Assembly: GCF_018128905.1 (NCBI RefSeq)
Contig: NZ_CP063808.1
Location: forward strand, 868,001-932,000
From: Streptomyces sp. A2-16
GTDB lineage: Bacteria > Actinomycetota > Actinomycetes > Streptomycetales > Streptomycetaceae
Length of the DNA: 64,000 nucleotides
Reading direction: 5' to 3'
Below are positions 15,478-31,107 of this stretch, one piece after another. The notes below the pieces were generated by a model. It saw only the letters and a program-made list of their open reading frames with translations. It had not been told where the DNA came from and made no database searches. The position numbers and the translations under genes were made by a program. How positions within the stretch are numbered: the first letter of the stretch is position 1; every line of letters starts with the position of its first letter.

Positions 15478-18400
15478 TTGGCCGCCTCGCGCACTGCCTC
15501 GACCGCGAATACGAACAACGCTGCCAGCACCGCCCCGCTGCGCATCTCTTTTGCAAAGATCAAGGAGCCTCTCGAGGTTCCCAACCTGCTCGCGCTGCAG
15601 ACCGAGAGCTTTGACTGGCTGCTCGGGAACACCGCTTGGCAGAGTCGGGTCGAGGAGGCTCTGGAGTCAGGTCAGGACGTCCCCACCAAGTCCGGTCTGG
15701 AGGAGATCTTCGAGGAGATCTCCCCGATCGAGGACTTCTCCGGGTCGATGTCGCTGACGTTCCGCGACCACCGTTTCGAGCCGCCGAAGAACAGCATCGA
15801 CGAGTGCAAGGACCGCGACTTCACGTACGCGGCCCCGCTCTTCGTGACGGCCGAGTTCACCAACAACGAGACCGGCGAGATCAAGTCCCAGACGGTCTTC
15901 ATGGGCGATTTCCCGCTCATGACCCACAAGGGCACCTTCGTCATCAACGGCACCGAGCGTGTCGTGGTGTCGCAGCTGGTCCGCTCGCCGGGTGTCTACT
16001 TCGACTCCTCCATCGACAAGACGTCCGACAAGGACATCTTCTCGGCCAAGATCATCCCGTCCCGGGGTGCCTGGCTGGAGATGGAGATCGACAAGCGCGA
16101 CATGGTCGGTGTCCGCATCGACCGCAAGCGCAAGCAGTCCGTCACCGTGCTCCTGAAGGCTCTCGGCTGGACCACCGAGCAGATCCTCGAGGAGTTCGGC
16201 GAGTACGAGTCGATGCGCGCCACCCTGGAGAAGGACCACACCCAGGGCCAGGACGACGCGCTGCTCGACATCTACCGCAAGCTGCGTCCGGGCGAGCCCC
16301 CGACCCGTGAGGCCGCGCAGACGCTGCTCGAGAACCTCTACTTCAACCCGAAGCGCTACGACCTCGCCAAGGTCGGCCGCTACAAGGTCAACAAGAAGCT
16401 GGGTGCGGAGGCTCCGCTGGACGCGGGCATCCTGACCGTCGAGGACATCATCTCGACGATCAAGTACCTGGTGAAGCTGCACGCGGGCGAGACCGAGACG
16501 GTCGGCGACAGCGGCACGAACATCGTCGTCGAGACCGACGACATCGACCACTTCGGCAACCGTCGTCTGCGCAGCGTCGGCGAGCTCATCCAGAACCAGG
16601 TCCGCACGGGTCTGGCTCGTATGGAGCGCGTCGTCCGCGAGCGCATGACGACCCAGGACGTCGAGGCGATCACGCCGCAGACCCTGATCAACATCCGGCC
16701 GGTCGTCGCCTCCATCAAGGAGTTCTTCGGCACCAGCCAGCTGTCGCAGTTCATGGACCAGAACAACCCGCTGTCGGGTCTCACCCACAAGCGCCGTCTG
16801 TCGGCTCTTGGCCCGGGTGGTCTCTCCCGTGAGCGGGCCGGCTTCGAGGTCCGTGACGTGCACCCCTCGCACTACGGCCGCATGTGCCCGATCGAGACGC
16901 CCGAAGGCCCGAACATCGGTCTGATCGGTTCGCTCGCCTCCTACGGCCGCGTCAACGCGTTCGGTTTCGTGGAGACGCCGTACCGCAAGGTCGTCGACGG
17001 CCAGGTCACCGACGAGGTCGACTACCTGACGGCCGACGAGGAGGACCGCTTCGTCATCGCGCAGGCCAACGCCACGCTCAACGACGACATGCGGTTCGAG
17101 GAGGCCCGGGTCCTGGTCCGCCGTCGTGGCGGCGAGGTCGACTACGTCCCCGGTGACGACGTCGACTACATGGACGTCTCGCCGCGCCAGATGGTGTCGG
17201 TCGCGACCGCCATGATCCCGTTCCTCGAGCACGACGACGCCAACCGTGCCCTCATGGGCGCGAACATGATGCGTCAGGCGGTGCCGCTCATCAAGAGCGA
17301 GGCCCCGCTCGTCGGCACCGGCATGGAGTACCGCTCCGCCGTCGACGCCGGTGACGTGGTCAAGGCCGAGAAGCCGGGTGTGGTCCAGGAGGTCTCCGCG
17401 GACTACATCACCACCGCCAACGACGACGGCACGTACATCACGTACCGCCTGGCCAAGTTCGCCCGCTCCAACCAGGGCACCTCGGTCAACCAGAAGGTCA
17501 TCATCAACGAGGGCGACCGCATCATCGAGGGCCAGGTCCTCGCCGATGGCGCGGCCACCGAGAACGGTGAGATGGCCCTCGGCAAGAACCTGCTCGTGGC
17601 GTTCATGCCGTGGGAGGGTCACAACTACGAGGACGCGATCATCCTGTCGCAGCGCCTCGTGCAGGACGACGTCCTCTCCTCGATCCACATCGAGGAGCAC
17701 GAGGTCGACGCCCGTGACACCAAGCTCGGCCCCGAGGAGATCACCCGGGACATCCCGAACGTCTCCGAGGAGGTCCTCGCCGACCTCGACGAGCGCGGCA
17801 TCATCCGGATCGGTGCCGAGGTCATCGCCGGTGACATCCTCGTCGGCAAGGTCACGCCCAAGGGTGAGACCGAGCTGACGCCCGAGGAGCGCCTGCTGCG
17901 CGCGATCTTCGGTGAGAAGGCCCGTGAGGTCCGTGACACCTCGCTGAAGGTGCCGCACGGCGAGACCGGCAAGGTCATCGGTGTGCGCGTCTTCGACCGC
18001 GAGGAGGGCGACGAGCTTCCCCCCGGTGTCAACCAGCTGGTGCGCGTGTACGTGGCGCAGAAGCGCAAGATCACCGACGGTGACAAGCTCGCCGGCCGTC
18101 ACGGCAACAAGGGTGTCATCTCCAAGATCCTGCCCATCGAGGACATGCCGTTCCTCGAGGACGGGACCCCGGTCGACATCATCCTCAACCCGCTCGGTGT
18201 GCCGTCCCGAATGAACCCGGGACAGGTGCTGGAGATCCACCTCGGCTGGCTCGCCAGCCGCGGCTGGGACGTCTCCGGTCTCGCCGAGGACTGGGCGCAG
18301 CGCCTCCAGGTGATCGGCGCCGACCAGGTCGCCCCCGGCACCAACGTCGCCACCCCGGTGTTCGACGGTGCGCGCGAGGACGAGCTCGCGGGTCTGCTGA

Positions 18401-18963
18401 ACCACACCATCCCCAACCGCGACGGCGAGCGCATGGTGCAGCCGACCGGTAAGGCGAGGCTGTTCGACGGCCGCTCCGGTGAGCCGTTCCCGGACCCGAT
18501 CTCGATCGGGTACATGTACATCCTCAAGCTGCACCACCTGGTCGACGACAAGCTGCACGCCCGCTCGACCGGTCCGTACTCGATGATCACCCAGCAGCCG
18601 CTGGGTGGTAAGGCCCAGTTCGGTGGCCAGCGCTTCGGTGAGATGGAGGTGTGGGCGCTGGAGGCATACGGCGCCGCGTACGCCCTCCAGGAGCTGCTGA
18701 CCATCAAGTCCGACGACGTCACCGGCCGCGTGAAGGTCTACGAGGCCATCGTCAAGGGCGAGAACATCCCCGAGCCCGGCATCCCCGAGTCCTTCAAGGT
18801 GCTCATCAAGGAGATGCAGTCTCTCTGCCTGAACGTGGAGGTGCTGTCCAGCGACGGTATGTCCATCGAAATGCGTGACACCGACGAGGACGTCTTCCGC
18901 GCGGCGGAGGAGCTCGGCATCGACCTGTCCCGGCGCGAGCCGAGCAGCGTCGAAGAGGTCTGA
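15478..18963 (+). CDS. rpoB: DNA-directed RNA polymerase subunit beta
   Basis: A 1161-residue core polymerase subunit forming half of the active cleft and the rifampicin pocket. I place the start at TTG 15478 ([14 protein letters not shown]). A GGAAGGA site lies 7 nt upstream, and this numbering puts the rifampicin-region His at 437 and Ser at 442, as in S. coelicolor. A GTG at 15418 would add 20 codons. The rifampicin cluster ([15 protein letters not shown], then [13 protein letters not shown]) is wild type, implying sensitivity. Other landmarks: [59 protein letters not shown]. Actinobacterial size, shorter than E. coli's 1342. Confidence 0.97.
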   Translation: MAASRTASTANTNNAASTAPLRISFAKIKEPLEVPNLLALQTESFDWLLGNTAWQSRVEEALESGQDVPTKSGLEEIFEEISPIEDFSGSMSLTFRDHRFEPPKNSIDECKDRDFTYAAPLFVTAEFTNNETGEIKSQTVFMGDFPLMTHKGTFVINGTERVVVSQLVRSPGVYFDSSIDKTSDKDIFSAKIIPSRGAWLEMEIDKRDMVGVRIDRKRKQSVTVLLKALGWTTEQILEEFGEYESMRATLEKDHTQGQDDALLDIYRKLRPGEPPTREAAQTLLENLYFNPKRYDLAKVGRYKVNKKLGAEAPLDAGILTVEDIISTIKYLVKLHAGETETVGDSGTNIVVETDDIDHFGNRRLRSVGELIQNQVRTGLARMERVVRERMTTQDVEAITPQTLINIRPVVASIKEFFGTSQLSQFMDQNNPLSGLTHKRRLSALGPGGLSRERAGFEVRDVHPSHYGRMCPIETPEGPNIGLIGSLASYGRVNAFGFVETPYRKVVDGQVTDEVDYLTADEEDRFVIAQANATLNDDMRFEEARVLVRRRGGEVDYVPGDDVDYMDVSPRQMVSVATAMIPFLEHDDANRALMGANMMRQAVPLIKSEAPLVGTGMEYRSAVDAGDVVKAEKPGVVQEVSADYITTANDDGTYITYRLAKFARSNQGTSVNQKVIINEGDRIIEGQVLADGAATENGEMALGKNLLVAFMPWEGHNYEDAIILSQRLVQDDVLSSIHIEEHEVDARDTKLGPEEITRDIPNVSEEVLADLDERGIIRIGAEVIAGDILVGKVTPKGETELTPEERLLRAIFGEKAREVRDTSLKVPHGETGKVIGVRVFDREEGDELPPGVNQLVRVYVAQKRKITDGDKLAGRHGNKGVISKILPIEDMPFLEDGTPVDIILNPLGVPSRMNPGQVLEIHLGWLASRGWDVSGLAEDWAQRLQVIGADQVAPGTNVATPVFDGAREDELAGLLNHTIPNRDGERMVQPTGKARLFDGRSGEPFPDPISIGYMYILKLHHLVDDKLHARSTGPYSMITQQPLGGKAQFGGQRFGEMEVWALEAYGAAYALQELLTIKSDDVTGRVKVYEAIVKGENIPEPGIPESFKVLIKEMQSLCLNVEVLSSDGMSIEMRDTDEDVFRAAEELGIDLSRREPSSVEEV

Positions 18964-18970
18964 CGGGAGT

Positions 18971-19005
18971 CCGGCCGGAGGCCCTGGTGAGGATCCTCCG
19001 GCCGG
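18971..19005 (+). terminator. Hairpin in the rpoB-rpoC gap
   Basis: An 11-bp perfect stem CCGGCCGGAGG/CCTCCGGCCGG (18971-18981 with 18995-19005), 13-nt loop, no U-tract. Lying inside the rpoBC unit it is more likely an RNA-processing or attenuating structure than a full stop. Confidence 0.5.
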
Positions 19006-19063
19006 CCCCAGGACCCCCGTATCAGACCCCAAGACTTACAACCCTGAGAGGGATTGACGCATA

Positions 19064-22963
<3,900 letters not shown>

Positions 22964-22985
22964 GACCTGCGTCTGAACGACTGAG

Positions 22986-23016
22986 GGGCGGTCACTCCGT
23001 TACGGGGTGGCCGCCC
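22986..23016 (+). terminator. Terminator after rpoC
   Basis: A 14-position stem (22986-22999 with 23003-23016, two G-T pairs) closed by the loop TTA, 22 nt after the rpoC stop. Confidence 0.75.
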
Positions 23017-23239
23017 TTCGGCGTTCCCTCAGGAGCTCGCAGTGGTCGTGGACCCGTCATCGGAGCCCCTGAGGGCGTCCCGAGGGCCCTGCCGACCCTG
23101 GCGGAGCCCTCGTTTCCCTCGGCGCGCCGGCAAGCGGCGAGAAAGCCGCCCAGGGGATGTCGCCGTCCGAGGCGATCTGTCCGGGCGTTTCCGGTTGGGG
23201 ATGCGGGAACCTGTCCCGGTATCGCAGCGTTGGAGCATC

Positions 23240-23938
23240 ATGGAGGCATTCGACCGCCCAGGGGGTGCTCCTGTGTCGCAACCGCCGTGGCAACCGTGGC
23301 AGGGCAACGACGAGTCGTCGCCGGAGCAGGGCAGAGACGCTCCGGCGGCGGATGCCTGGTCCGGCACGCACGCTCCCGTGGCCCGGCCCTGGTCCGGTGC
23401 GGGGGGTCCGGTGGGACGTCCCTGGCCCGGATACACCGCCCCGTACGCCGCCCCGCAGGCCGCCGCCTCCGCCATGCTCGCCTCCCATGCCGACCGGGAG
23501 CGGGCCGTCGACGTGCTGCGGGCCGGGTACGGCGAAGGGCGGCTGGAGAAGGCGGAGTTCGACAAGCGGGTGGAGCGGGCCTACGGCGCGCGGACCGTGG
23601 GCGAGCTGGCGCTGCTCGTGTCGGACCTGCCTCTCGGGCCCGTGCCGCAGCCGGCGCCCGTCACCGCCGTACCGCGGACGTTTCTGCCCGCCCCGCGGCC
23701 GCGGGCCAACGGGAAGGCGGTCGGAGCCGCGGTGTGCGGGCTGCTGTGCGTGCCGACCTTCGGGTTCACCGGGATTCCGGCGGTGATCCTCGGTCATGCC
23801 GCCCGGGCGGAGATGGAGCGGACGGGGGAGGGCGGGGACGGGCTCGCGCTGACCGGGCTGGTGTTCGGCTGGCTGTCGATCGCCGCGTGGTCGGTCCTGA
23901 TGACGCTGATGGTCGCCGTGGGTCTCGCCTCCGGGTGA
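23240..23938 (+). CDS. DUF1707 / DUF4190 membrane protein
   Basis: A 232-residue protein. The N-terminal 70 residues are low-complexity Pro/Gly/Trp-rich (SQPPWQPWQGN, WPGYTAPYAAP). A DUF1707 module follows (LASHADRERAVDVLRAGYGE, then GRLEKAEFDKRVERAYGART), a small helical unit common in actinobacterial membrane proteins. The C-terminus has two membrane helices of DUF4190 type (GAAVCGLLCVPTFGFTGIPA, then WLSIAAWSVLMTLMVAVGLA). Start uncertain: ATG 23240 has GGAG 4 nt upstream, GTG 23273 is an alternative, and the frame is open to 23042. Found between rpoC and rpsL in streptomycetes; function unknown. Confidence 0.7.
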   Translation: MEAFDRPGGAPVSQPPWQPWQGNDESSPEQGRDAPAADAWSGTHAPVARPWSGAGGPVGRPWPGYTAPYAAPQAAASAMLASHADRERAVDVLRAGYGEGRLEKAEFDKRVERAYGARTVGELALLVSDLPLGPVPQPAPVTAVPRTFLPAPRPRANGKAVGAAVCGLLCVPTFGFTGIPAVILGHAARAEMERTGEGGDGLALTGLVFGWLSIAAWSVLMTLMVAVGLASG

Positions 23939-24059
23939 GCGCCGCGAGGAGCCGCGTGGAGGCGCCGCTCCCACGTGTGCACCATGTGAAATCGAAGATC
24001 GTCCACGGCGTAGGGGCTTGACATCGACCGCTCCGCGAGGGTGCCGTCGTCCATCTGTT

Positions 24060-24088
24060 TTGACCGCAGCGAATGAGCTGGGTACGCT
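24060..24088 (+). promoter_or_regulatory. rpsL operon promoter
   Basis: TTGACC (24060-24065), 17-nt spacer, TACGCT (24083-24088), a good match to Streptomyces HrdB-type promoters. It gives an approximately 190-nt leader before rpsL that contains the element shared with rpsJ. Confidence 0.7.
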
Positions 24089-24208
24089 CAGACCTTGTGC
24101 CTGGGGTGTGCCCTGGCTCCCGTGCGTGCCTTGAACCGCACTAGGGGGGCCGTGAGCGGCCACCGTAATCTGCGCCCTTTTCGCCTTGCGGCGGGAGTCC
24201 GCCGGATT

Positions 24209-24235
24209 CGACACACCCGACCGCGTGGGTCGGCG
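24209..24235 (+). promoter_or_regulatory. Shared ribosomal-operon leader element, rpsL copy
   Basis: A 27-nt segment containing CCGACCGCGTGGGTCGG, which folds as CCGACC/GGTCGG with a 5-nt loop. The copy at 32334-32360 upstream of rpsJ differs at one base. It lies about 49 nt before the rpsL start, within the transcript predicted from the promoter at 24060. Confidence 0.7.
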
Positions 24236-24283
24236 ACGTTCCAGGTTAGCTTCACCATTCGGCACACAGAAACCGGAGAAGTA

Positions 24284-24655
24284 GTGCCTACGATCCAGCA
24301 GCTGGTCCGCAAGGGCCGGCAGGACAAGGTCGAGAAGAACAAGACGCCCGCACTCGAGGGTTCCCCTCAGCGTCGTGGCGTCTGCACGCGTGTGTTCACG
24401 ACCACCCCGAAGAAGCCGAACTCGGCCCTGCGTAAGGTCGCGCGTGTGCGTCTGACCAGCGGGATCGAGGTCACTGCTTACATTCCGGGTGAGGGACACA
24501 ACCTGCAGGAGCACTCCATCGTGCTCGTGCGCGGCGGCCGTGTGAAGGACCTGCCCGGTGTTCGCTACAAGATCATCCGCGGTTCGCTCGACACCCAGGG
24601 TGTCAAGAACCGCAAGCAGGCCCGCAGCCGCTACGGCGCCAAGAAGGAGAAGTAA
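24284..24655 (+). CDS. rpsL: 30S ribosomal protein S12 (uS12)
   Basis: A 123-residue decoding-centre protein. GTG start 24284 ([20 protein letters not shown]); the open frame extends upstream only through the leader. Lys43 and Lys88, where substitutions give streptomycin resistance or dependence and can switch on antibiotic production in streptomycetes, are both wild type ([26 protein letters not shown]). Asp89 follows Lys88. The C-terminus is [15 protein letters not shown]. First gene of the str operon, 2 nt before rpsG. Confidence 0.98.
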   Translation: MPTIQQLVRKGRQDKVEKNKTPALEGSPQRRGVCTRVFTTTPKKPNSALRKVARVRLTSGIEVTAYIPGEGHNLQEHSIVLVRGGRVKDLPGVRYKIIRGSLDTQGVKNRKQARSRYGAKKEK

Positions 24656-24657
24656 GA

Positions 24658-25128
24658 ATGCCTCGTAAGGGCCCCGCCCCGAAGCGCCCGGTCATCATCG
24701 ACCCGGTCTACGGTTCTCCTCTTGTCACGTCGCTCATCAACAAGGTGCTGCTGAACGGCAAGCGCTCCACCGCCGAGCGCATCGTGTACGGCGCCATGGA
24801 GGGCCTGCGCGAGAAGACCAGCAACGACCCGGTCATCACGCTCAAGCGCGCGCTCGAGAACATCAAGCCGACCCTCGAGGTCAAGTCCCGCCGTGTCGGT
24901 GGCGCGACCTACCAGGTGCCGGTCGAGGTCAAGCCCGGCCGTGCCAACACCCTGGCGCTGCGCTGGCTGGTCGGTTACTCCCGCGCCCGTCGTGAGAAGA
25001 CCATGACCGAGCGTCTGCTCAACGAGCTTCTCGACGCTTCGAACGGCCTCGGTGCGGCCGTCAAGAAGCGCGAGGACACGCACAAGATGGCCGAGTCCAA
25101 CAAGGCCTTCGCGCACTACCGCTGGTAG
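24658..25128 (+). CDS. rpsG: 30S ribosomal protein S7 (uS7)
   Basis: A 156-residue primary assembler of the 30S head, binding the 3' domain of 16S rRNA near the E site. Starts [20 protein letters not shown] two nt after the rpsL stop, so translation is probably coupled. Signature [20 protein letters not shown] and the beta-hairpin [20 protein letters not shown] are evident. C-terminus [13 protein letters not shown]. Confidence 0.98.
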   Translation: MPRKGPAPKRPVIIDPVYGSPLVTSLINKVLLNGKRSTAERIVYGAMEGLREKTSNDPVITLKRALENIKPTLEVKSRRVGGATYQVPVEVKPGRANTLALRWLVGYSRARREKTMTERLLNELLDASNGLGAAVKKREDTHKMAESNKAFAHYRW

Positions 25129-25167
25129 TCGCAGACCCCATCGAGACCGAGAGAAGACTGAAGCCTT

Positions 25168-27294
25168 ATGGCTACCACTTCGCTTGACCTGGCCAGGGTC
25201 CGCAACATCGGGATCATGGCCCACATCGACGCGGGCAAGACGACCACCACCGAGCGGATCCTGTTCTACACCGGCGTTTCGTACAAGATCGGTGAGGTCC
25301 ACGACGGCGCCGCCACCATGGACTGGATGGAGCAGGAGCAGGAGCGTGGCATCACGATCACCTCTGCTGCCACCACCTGTCACTGGCCGCTCGAGGGCGT
25401 CGACCACACCATCAACATCATCGACACGCCGGGTCACGTCGACTTCACCGTCGAGGTGGAGCGTTCGCTCCGCGTTCTCGACGGTGCCGTGACGGTGTTC
25501 GACGGCGTCGCCGGTGTGGAGCCGCAGTCCGAGACGGTGTGGCGTCAGGCCGACCGTTACGGCGTGCCCCGCATCTGCTTCGTCAACAAGCTGGACCGTA
25601 CCGGCGCCGAGTTCCACCGCTGCGTGGACATGATCTCGGACCGCCTGGGCGCCCAGCCGCTCGTCATGCAGCTGCCGATCGGCGCCGAGGCCGACTTCAA
25701 GGGTGTCGTCGACCTCGTCACCATGAAGGCCCTCGTGTGGTCCGCCGAGGCGGCCAAGGGCGAGATGTACGACACCGTCGACATCCCGGCCACGCACACC
25801 GAGGCTGCCGAGGAGTACCGCGGCAAGCTCATCGAGGCCGTCGCGGAGAACGACGAAGAGATCATGGAGCTGTACCTGGAGGGCGAGGAGCCTTCCGTGG
25901 AGCAGCTGTACGCCGCGATCCGTCGCATCACCATCGCGTCCGGCAAGTCCAAGGACACCACGGTCACCCCGGTGTTCTGTGGCACCGCGTTCAAGAACAA
26001 GGGCGTCCAGCCCCTGCTCGACGCGGTCGTGCGCTACCTGCCGACCCCGCTCGACGTCGAGGCCATCGAGGGCCACGACGTCAAGGACCCCGAGGTCGTC
26101 GTCAAGCGCAAGCCGTCCGACGAGGAGCCGCTGTCCGCGCTGGCGTTCAAGATCATGAGCGACCCGCACCTCGGCAAGCTCACCTTCGTCCGGATCTACT
26201 CCGGTCGCCTGGAGTCCGGCACCGCGGTGCTGAACTCCGTCAAGGGCAAGAAGGAGCGCATCGGCAAGATCTACCGCATGCACGCGAACAAGCGTGAGGA
26301 GATCGATTCGGTGGGCGCCGGCGACATCGTCGCCGTCATGGGCCTGAAGCAGACCACCACCGGTGAGACGCTGTCCGACGACAAGCAGCCGGTGATCCTG
26401 GAGTCCATGGACTTCCCGGCGCCGGTCATCCAGGTCGCCATCGAGCCCAAGTCCAAGGGTGACCAGGAGAAGCTGGGTGTCGCCATCCAGCGTCTCGCGG
26501 AGGAGGACCCCTCCTTCCAGGTCCACTCGGACGAGGAGACCGGCCAGACCATCATCGGTGGTATGGGCGAGCTGCACCTCGAGGTGCTGGTCGACCGTAT
26601 GCGCCGTGAGTTCAAGGTCGAGGCCAACGTCGGCAAGCCGCAGGTCGCCTACCGTGAGACGATCCGCAAGGCCGTCGAGCGCGTCGACTACACGCACAAG
26701 AAGCAGACTGGTGGTACCGGCCAGTTCGCCAAGGTGCAGATCGCGATCGAGCCGATCGAGGGCGGCGACGCCTCGTACGAGTTCGTGAACAAGGTGACCG
26801 GTGGCCGTATCCCGAAGGAGTACATCCCTTCGGTGGACGCCGGTGCGCAGGAGGCCATGCAGTTCGGCATCCTCGCCGGGTACGAGATGACGGGCGTTCG
26901 CGTCACGCTTCTCGACGGTGCCTACCACGAGGTCGACTCCTCCGAGCTCGCGTTCAAGATCGCCGGTTCGCAGGCCTTCAAGGAGGCCGCGCGCAAGGCG
27001 TCCCCCGTGCTGCTCGAGCCGATGATGGCCGTCGAGGTCACCACGCCCGAGGACTACATGGGTGAGGTCATCGGCGACATCAACTCCCGCCGTGGTCAGA
27101 TTCAGGCCATGGAGGAGCGGGCCGGTGCCCGCGTCGTGAAGGGCCTCGTGCCCCTCTCGGAGATGTTCGGCTACGTCGGAGACCTCCGCAGCAAGACGTC
27201 GGGTCGCGCAAGCTACTCGATGCAGTTCGACTCCTACGCCGAGGTTCCGCGGAACGTCGCCGAGGAGATCATCGCGAAGGCCAAGGGCGAGTAA
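25168..27294 (+). CDS. fusA: Elongation factor G (EF-G)
   Basis: A 708-residue translational GTPase driving tRNA-mRNA translocation and, with RRF, recycling. G1 is AHIDAGKTT (18-26); G2 region [15 protein letters not shown]3 DTPGHVDF; G4 NKLDRTGA. Domain IV carries the loop that enters the A site ([18 protein letters not shown]), and domain V ends with [17 protein letters not shown]. Full-length, with no sign of fusidic-acid-resistance truncation. Third gene of the str operon. Confidence 0.98.
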   Translation: MATTSLDLARVRNIGIMAHIDAGKTTTTERILFYTGVSYKIGEVHDGAATMDWMEQEQERGITITSAATTCHWPLEGVDHTINIIDTPGHVDFTVEVERSLRVLDGAVTVFDGVAGVEPQSETVWRQADRYGVPRICFVNKLDRTGAEFHRCVDMISDRLGAQPLVMQLPIGAEADFKGVVDLVTMKALVWSAEAAKGEMYDTVDIPATHTEAAEEYRGKLIEAVAENDEEIMELYLEGEEPSVEQLYAAIRRITIASGKSKDTTVTPVFCGTAFKNKGVQPLLDAVVRYLPTPLDVEAIEGHDVKDPEVVVKRKPSDEEPLSALAFKIMSDPHLGKLTFVRIYSGRLESGTAVLNSVKGKKERIGKIYRMHANKREEIDSVGAGDIVAVMGLKQTTTGETLSDDKQPVILESMDFPAPVIQVAIEPKSKGDQEKLGVAIQRLAEEDPSFQVHSDEETGQTIIGGMGELHLEVLVDRMRREFKVEANVGKPQVAYRETIRKAVERVDYTHKKQTGGTGQFAKVQIAIEPIEGGDASYEFVNKVTGGRIPKEYIPSVDAGAQEAMQFGILAGYEMTGVRVTLLDGAYHEVDSSELAFKIAGSQAFKEAARKASPVLLEPMMAVEVTTPEDYMGEVIGDINSRRGQIQAMEERAGARVVKGLVPLSEMFGYVGDLRSKTSGRASYSMQFDSYAEVPRNVAEEIIAKAKGE

Positions 27295-27319
27295 CGCACC
27301 GCGTTCGCACGCTTTAGGC

Positions 27320-27348
27320 TTGACTCCGGAGCCCGGAGGGGCATTCAC
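27320..27348 (+). promoter_or_regulatory. Candidate tuf promoter in the fusA-tuf gap
   Basis: TTGACT (27320-27325) with a poor -10 candidate (ATTCAC, 27343-27348) 17 nt on. Streptomyces tuf1 is known to have its own promoter here in addition to operon read-through; the exact -10 is uncertain. Confidence 0.4.
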
Positions 27349-27448
27349 CCGCATTTGTGGGGGAGTGCCCCCGGGCCGAGGCTTTCCAGCAAAGATCACC
27401 TGGCGCCGATGAAGCAAGGCGTTCAGAACCACTCCACAGGAGGACCCC

Positions 27449-28642
<1,194 letters not shown>

Positions 28643-28683
28643 TCTTGACCTGACAGGTCTCCGAGACCCGTAGGTCTCTGAAG

Positions 28684-28716
28684 GGGCCCGTACGACTTCG
28701 GTCGTGCGGGCCCTTT
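28684..28716 (+). terminator. str operon terminator
   Basis: A 13-position stem (28684-28696 with 28701-28713) closed by a TTCG loop and followed by TTT; A residues upstream also make it usable for the convergent gene at 28730-29197. Confidence 0.9.
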
Positions 28717-28729
28717 CGCCTTTCCGGCG

Positions 28730-29197
28730 TCAGATGTGGGCGAGGATCTGCCGGACGGGATGCCCGAGGACCTCCCCGATCGCGCTCAACTCCCCTTCGT
28801 CGAAAGGCTCCCGGTCCGGATTCCATACGGCGATCTCGAACCGCGCGAAGCCGCAGGGCCGTTCGTACTCCAGGGCGTCCAGCGAGGTCGCCGCCCCGCA
28901 GCAGGGCACGGTGACGGCGAGGGTGGCGAAGCCGTCGTCGTCATGGGCGTCGAGCAGGTCCCCGTACCATTCGTGGCCGATCGGTGCCCCGCAGGACGGA
29001 CAGCCGATCCTCGTCAGGTTCTGTCCGCAGTCGACGGCGGTGACCGTGTCGTACCAGTCGACCTCGATCTCCGTGTCGAAGCCGCCGTCGTCCTCGGGGA
29101 CGAGACGGAGGACGAGTGCCGCGGCGCGGTCCCCGGCATCGCGGCCGGGCTGCCAGTGGGGGTCGGCCGGGATGACCGAGTAGACGGTGTCGCTCAT
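28730..29197 (-). CDS. Hypothetical protein with paired Cys motifs (possible zinc ribbon)
   Basis: A 155-residue protein, unrecognised. Start at ATG 29197 (MSDTVYSVIPADPHWQPGRD); an in-frame ATG 7 codons upstream is also open. Acidic and soluble with no signal peptide. Two CxxC-like pairs, GCPSCGAPIG and VPCCGAA, about 40 residues apart, look like a zinc ribbon. Tryptophan-rich stretches (EIEVDWYDTV, FEIAVWNPDREPFDEG) suggest a compact beta domain. It converges on tuf across a shared terminator. The role is unknown. Confidence 0.7.
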   Translation of the reverse strand: MSDTVYSVIPADPHWQPGRDAGDRAAALVLRLVPEDDGGFDTEIEVDWYDTVTAVDCGQNLTRIGCPSCGAPIGHEWYGDLLDAHDDDGFATLAVTVPCCGAATSLDALEYERPCGFARFEIAVWNPDREPFDEGELSAIGEVLGHPVRQILAHI

Positions 29198-29411
29198 GGG
29201 CTCACCCTGTCGGGTCACCGCCGACTCCTGTCAAATGAAGTCTGTGCGAACTTCGTGAAGCGCTTCGGCGAGGGTTCGGGCAACTGCCGGGTGGGCGTGG
29301 GAGGAATGTTCTTTTCTGGTCACTGTGGGGTGGTTGTGAGGGTCGTAGCCTGAGGCGTCCGGTGGCCACTCCCGGCCCGGGATTCCCTCGCGAGGACGGA
29401 CGGACACGCAG

Positions 29412-30620
29412 GTGTCGATACAGGACGCGGAGCGCAGAAGGTCGATACCCCGGCGGGTCGTCAGTGGTCTTCAGCAGCCGCTGCCGCCCCTCGCCGTGCC
29501 CGTCCCACCGGGACGGCCCGCTCCCGCCGCCCGGCCCGCCGCCGTACGCGACCGCGCCGGCCGGCGCCTGTACGCCGTCGACGGCATCCGGCTCCTGGCC
29601 GCCCTCATGGTCGCCGTGCACCACTACGCCGGCACCAACCGCGTCGACCAGCCGGGCAACCGCATCTGGGACCGCCCGGTCTCCGACATCATGCCGACGG
29701 TCTTCCGGTTCGCCTCCTACGGCTGGATCGGCGTCGAGATCTTCTTCGTCATCAGCGGCTTCGTGATCTGCATGTCCTGCTGGGGCCGTACGCCCAGGCA
29801 GTTCTTCGTCTCCCGGGTGATCCGGCTGTACCCGGCGTACTGGTTCGCCGTCGCCTTCACCACCGCCGTCCTGATGCTGCTGCCCGGCGTCTGGGACCGC
29901 TTGCGCATGCGAGACGTCCTGCTCAACGTCACGATGCTGCAGTCCGGTTCGGGCGTCATGAACGTCGACGGCGTCTACTGGACCCTCTGGTCCGAGCTGC
30001 GCTTCTACCTCCTCTTCCTGGTCGTCGTGTGGAGCGGTCTGACCTACCGCAAGGTCGTCGTCTTCTGCTGCGCGTGGGGCGCCGCGGCCATGCTGGCCCC
30101 GGTCTCGAAGCTGCCCCTCCTCGAACTGGTCGCCAACCCCGAGGGCGCCTGGTACTTCATCGCGGGCCTCGCCCTCTACCTGATGCACCGCTTCGGCCAG
30201 GACCTGCTGCTGTGGGGCATCCTCGCCATGGCCTGGCTGATGGGCCAGCGCGAACTGGGCATCCGGATCGACGAGGTCGAGCATGTGTCGGGATGGCGGG
30301 GGAGCGTGGCGATCTTCACCGTGTTCCTGCTCGCCATGGTCGCCATCGCCCTCGGCGCCACGGACCGCGTGCGCTGGAAGTGGCTGGTGACGGCCGGCGC
30401 GCTGACGTATCCGCTGTACCTGATCCACTACGCGGCCGGTACGGCCCTGATCAACCGTCTCCGCGACACGATGGACGCCCGCCTCCTGGTCGTCTCCGTC
30501 ATCGCCGGCTTCCTGCTGCTGAGCTGGCTGGTGCACCGCTTCGTGGAGCGACCGGTGGCACGGCTGCTGAAGCGGGGACTGGACACGTCGTTCGCGCGCC
30601 TGCGGAACGCGAGCGGCTGA
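29412..30620 (+). CDS. Membrane acyltransferase, Acyl_transf_3 (OafA/YrhL) family
   Basis: A 402-residue protein starting at GTG 29412. A 50-residue Arg/Pro-rich cytoplasmic N-terminus precedes YAVDGIRLLAALMVAVHHYA, the helix with the catalytic-type His of this family. Next comes GWIGVEIFFVISGFVICMSC, the family signature loop and helix, then FVSRVIRLYPAYWFAVAF. About ten membrane helices in all; it ends WLVHRFVERPVARLLKRG. Such proteins move acetyl or other acyl groups onto sugars, peptidoglycan, lipids or secreted metabolites across the membrane. It has no extracellular SGNH domain, unlike the relative at 51247. Acceptor unknown. Confidence 0.88.
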   Translation: MSIQDAERRRSIPRRVVSGLQQPLPPLAVPVPPGRPAPAARPAAVRDRAGRRLYAVDGIRLLAALMVAVHHYAGTNRVDQPGNRIWDRPVSDIMPTVFRFASYGWIGVEIFFVISGFVICMSCWGRTPRQFFVSRVIRLYPAYWFAVAFTTAVLMLLPGVWDRLRMRDVLLNVTMLQSGSGVMNVDGVYWTLWSELRFYLLFLVVVWSGLTYRKVVVFCCAWGAAAMLAPVSKLPLLELVANPEGAWYFIAGLALYLMHRFGQDLLLWGILAMAWLMGQRELGIRIDEVEHVSGWRGSVAIFTVFLLAMVAIALGATDRVRWKWLVTAGALTYPLYLIHYAAGTALINRLRDTMDARLLVVSVIAGFLLLSWLVHRFVERPVARLLKRGLDTSFARLRNASG

Positions 30621-30695
30621 ACTCCGTACGGCGACCGTGTGTTCTGAGTACGAACGCTCATGCGGTCGGGGGTTTCCGCGCGCTGTGATGGACCC

Positions 30696-31049
30696 ATGCC
30701 GGACCTCACACTCGACGACGACCGCGCGACCGGCGCCTGGGTCGCCCCGCTGGTCTCGACGCTCCTGACCCTGCCCGCCTGCGTGCTCGTCTACTTCGTG
30801 GGCGGCTTCTCCGCGATGGCCTGCGACTCCTGCGCGGGCGCCGAGGCCGACCGCTTCGAGTCGAGCTTCGGGGTCGCCTTCCCGGTGCTGCTCGGCGGGT
30901 TGGGCCTCGCCCTGTTCCTGCTCGCGGCGAGCTGGGCCCTGCCGTGGGAGCGCCGCAGCACGGCCCGCCGCGTGGGGTTCGCGCTCGCGGCACCGGTCCT
31001 GGTGGCGTGCGTGTACGGCCTGTTCACCGTGCTGGTCGACTGGCCTTAG
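30696..31049 (+). CDS. Small membrane protein, three predicted helices
   Basis: A 117-residue unrecognised protein. Start at ATG 30696 (MPDLTLDDDRATGAWVAPLV) rather than 12 codons earlier. Three hydrophobic segments: around residues 12-34, 52-78 (GVAFPVLLGGLGLALFLLAA) and 88-113 (VGFALAAPVLVACVYGLFTV). A CDSC pair lies just after helix 1, on the outer or inner face. No family assigned. Confidence 0.65.
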   Translation: MPDLTLDDDRATGAWVAPLVSTLLTLPACVLVYFVGGFSAMACDSCAGAEADRFESSFGVAFPVLLGGLGLALFLLAASWALPWERRSTARRVGFALAAPVLVACVYGLFTVLVDWP

Positions 31050-31107
31050 GCCAAGCGCACGTCATGATCGGGTCATGGGATAGTCTGCCCGCTCCTTTTC
31101 CCGCACC

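Noticed and set aside
15667..19032. 1121-codon open frame antisense to rpoB
   Set aside because: Shadow frame caused by high GC at third positions of rpoB; composition is Leu/Asp/Val-heavy without domains.
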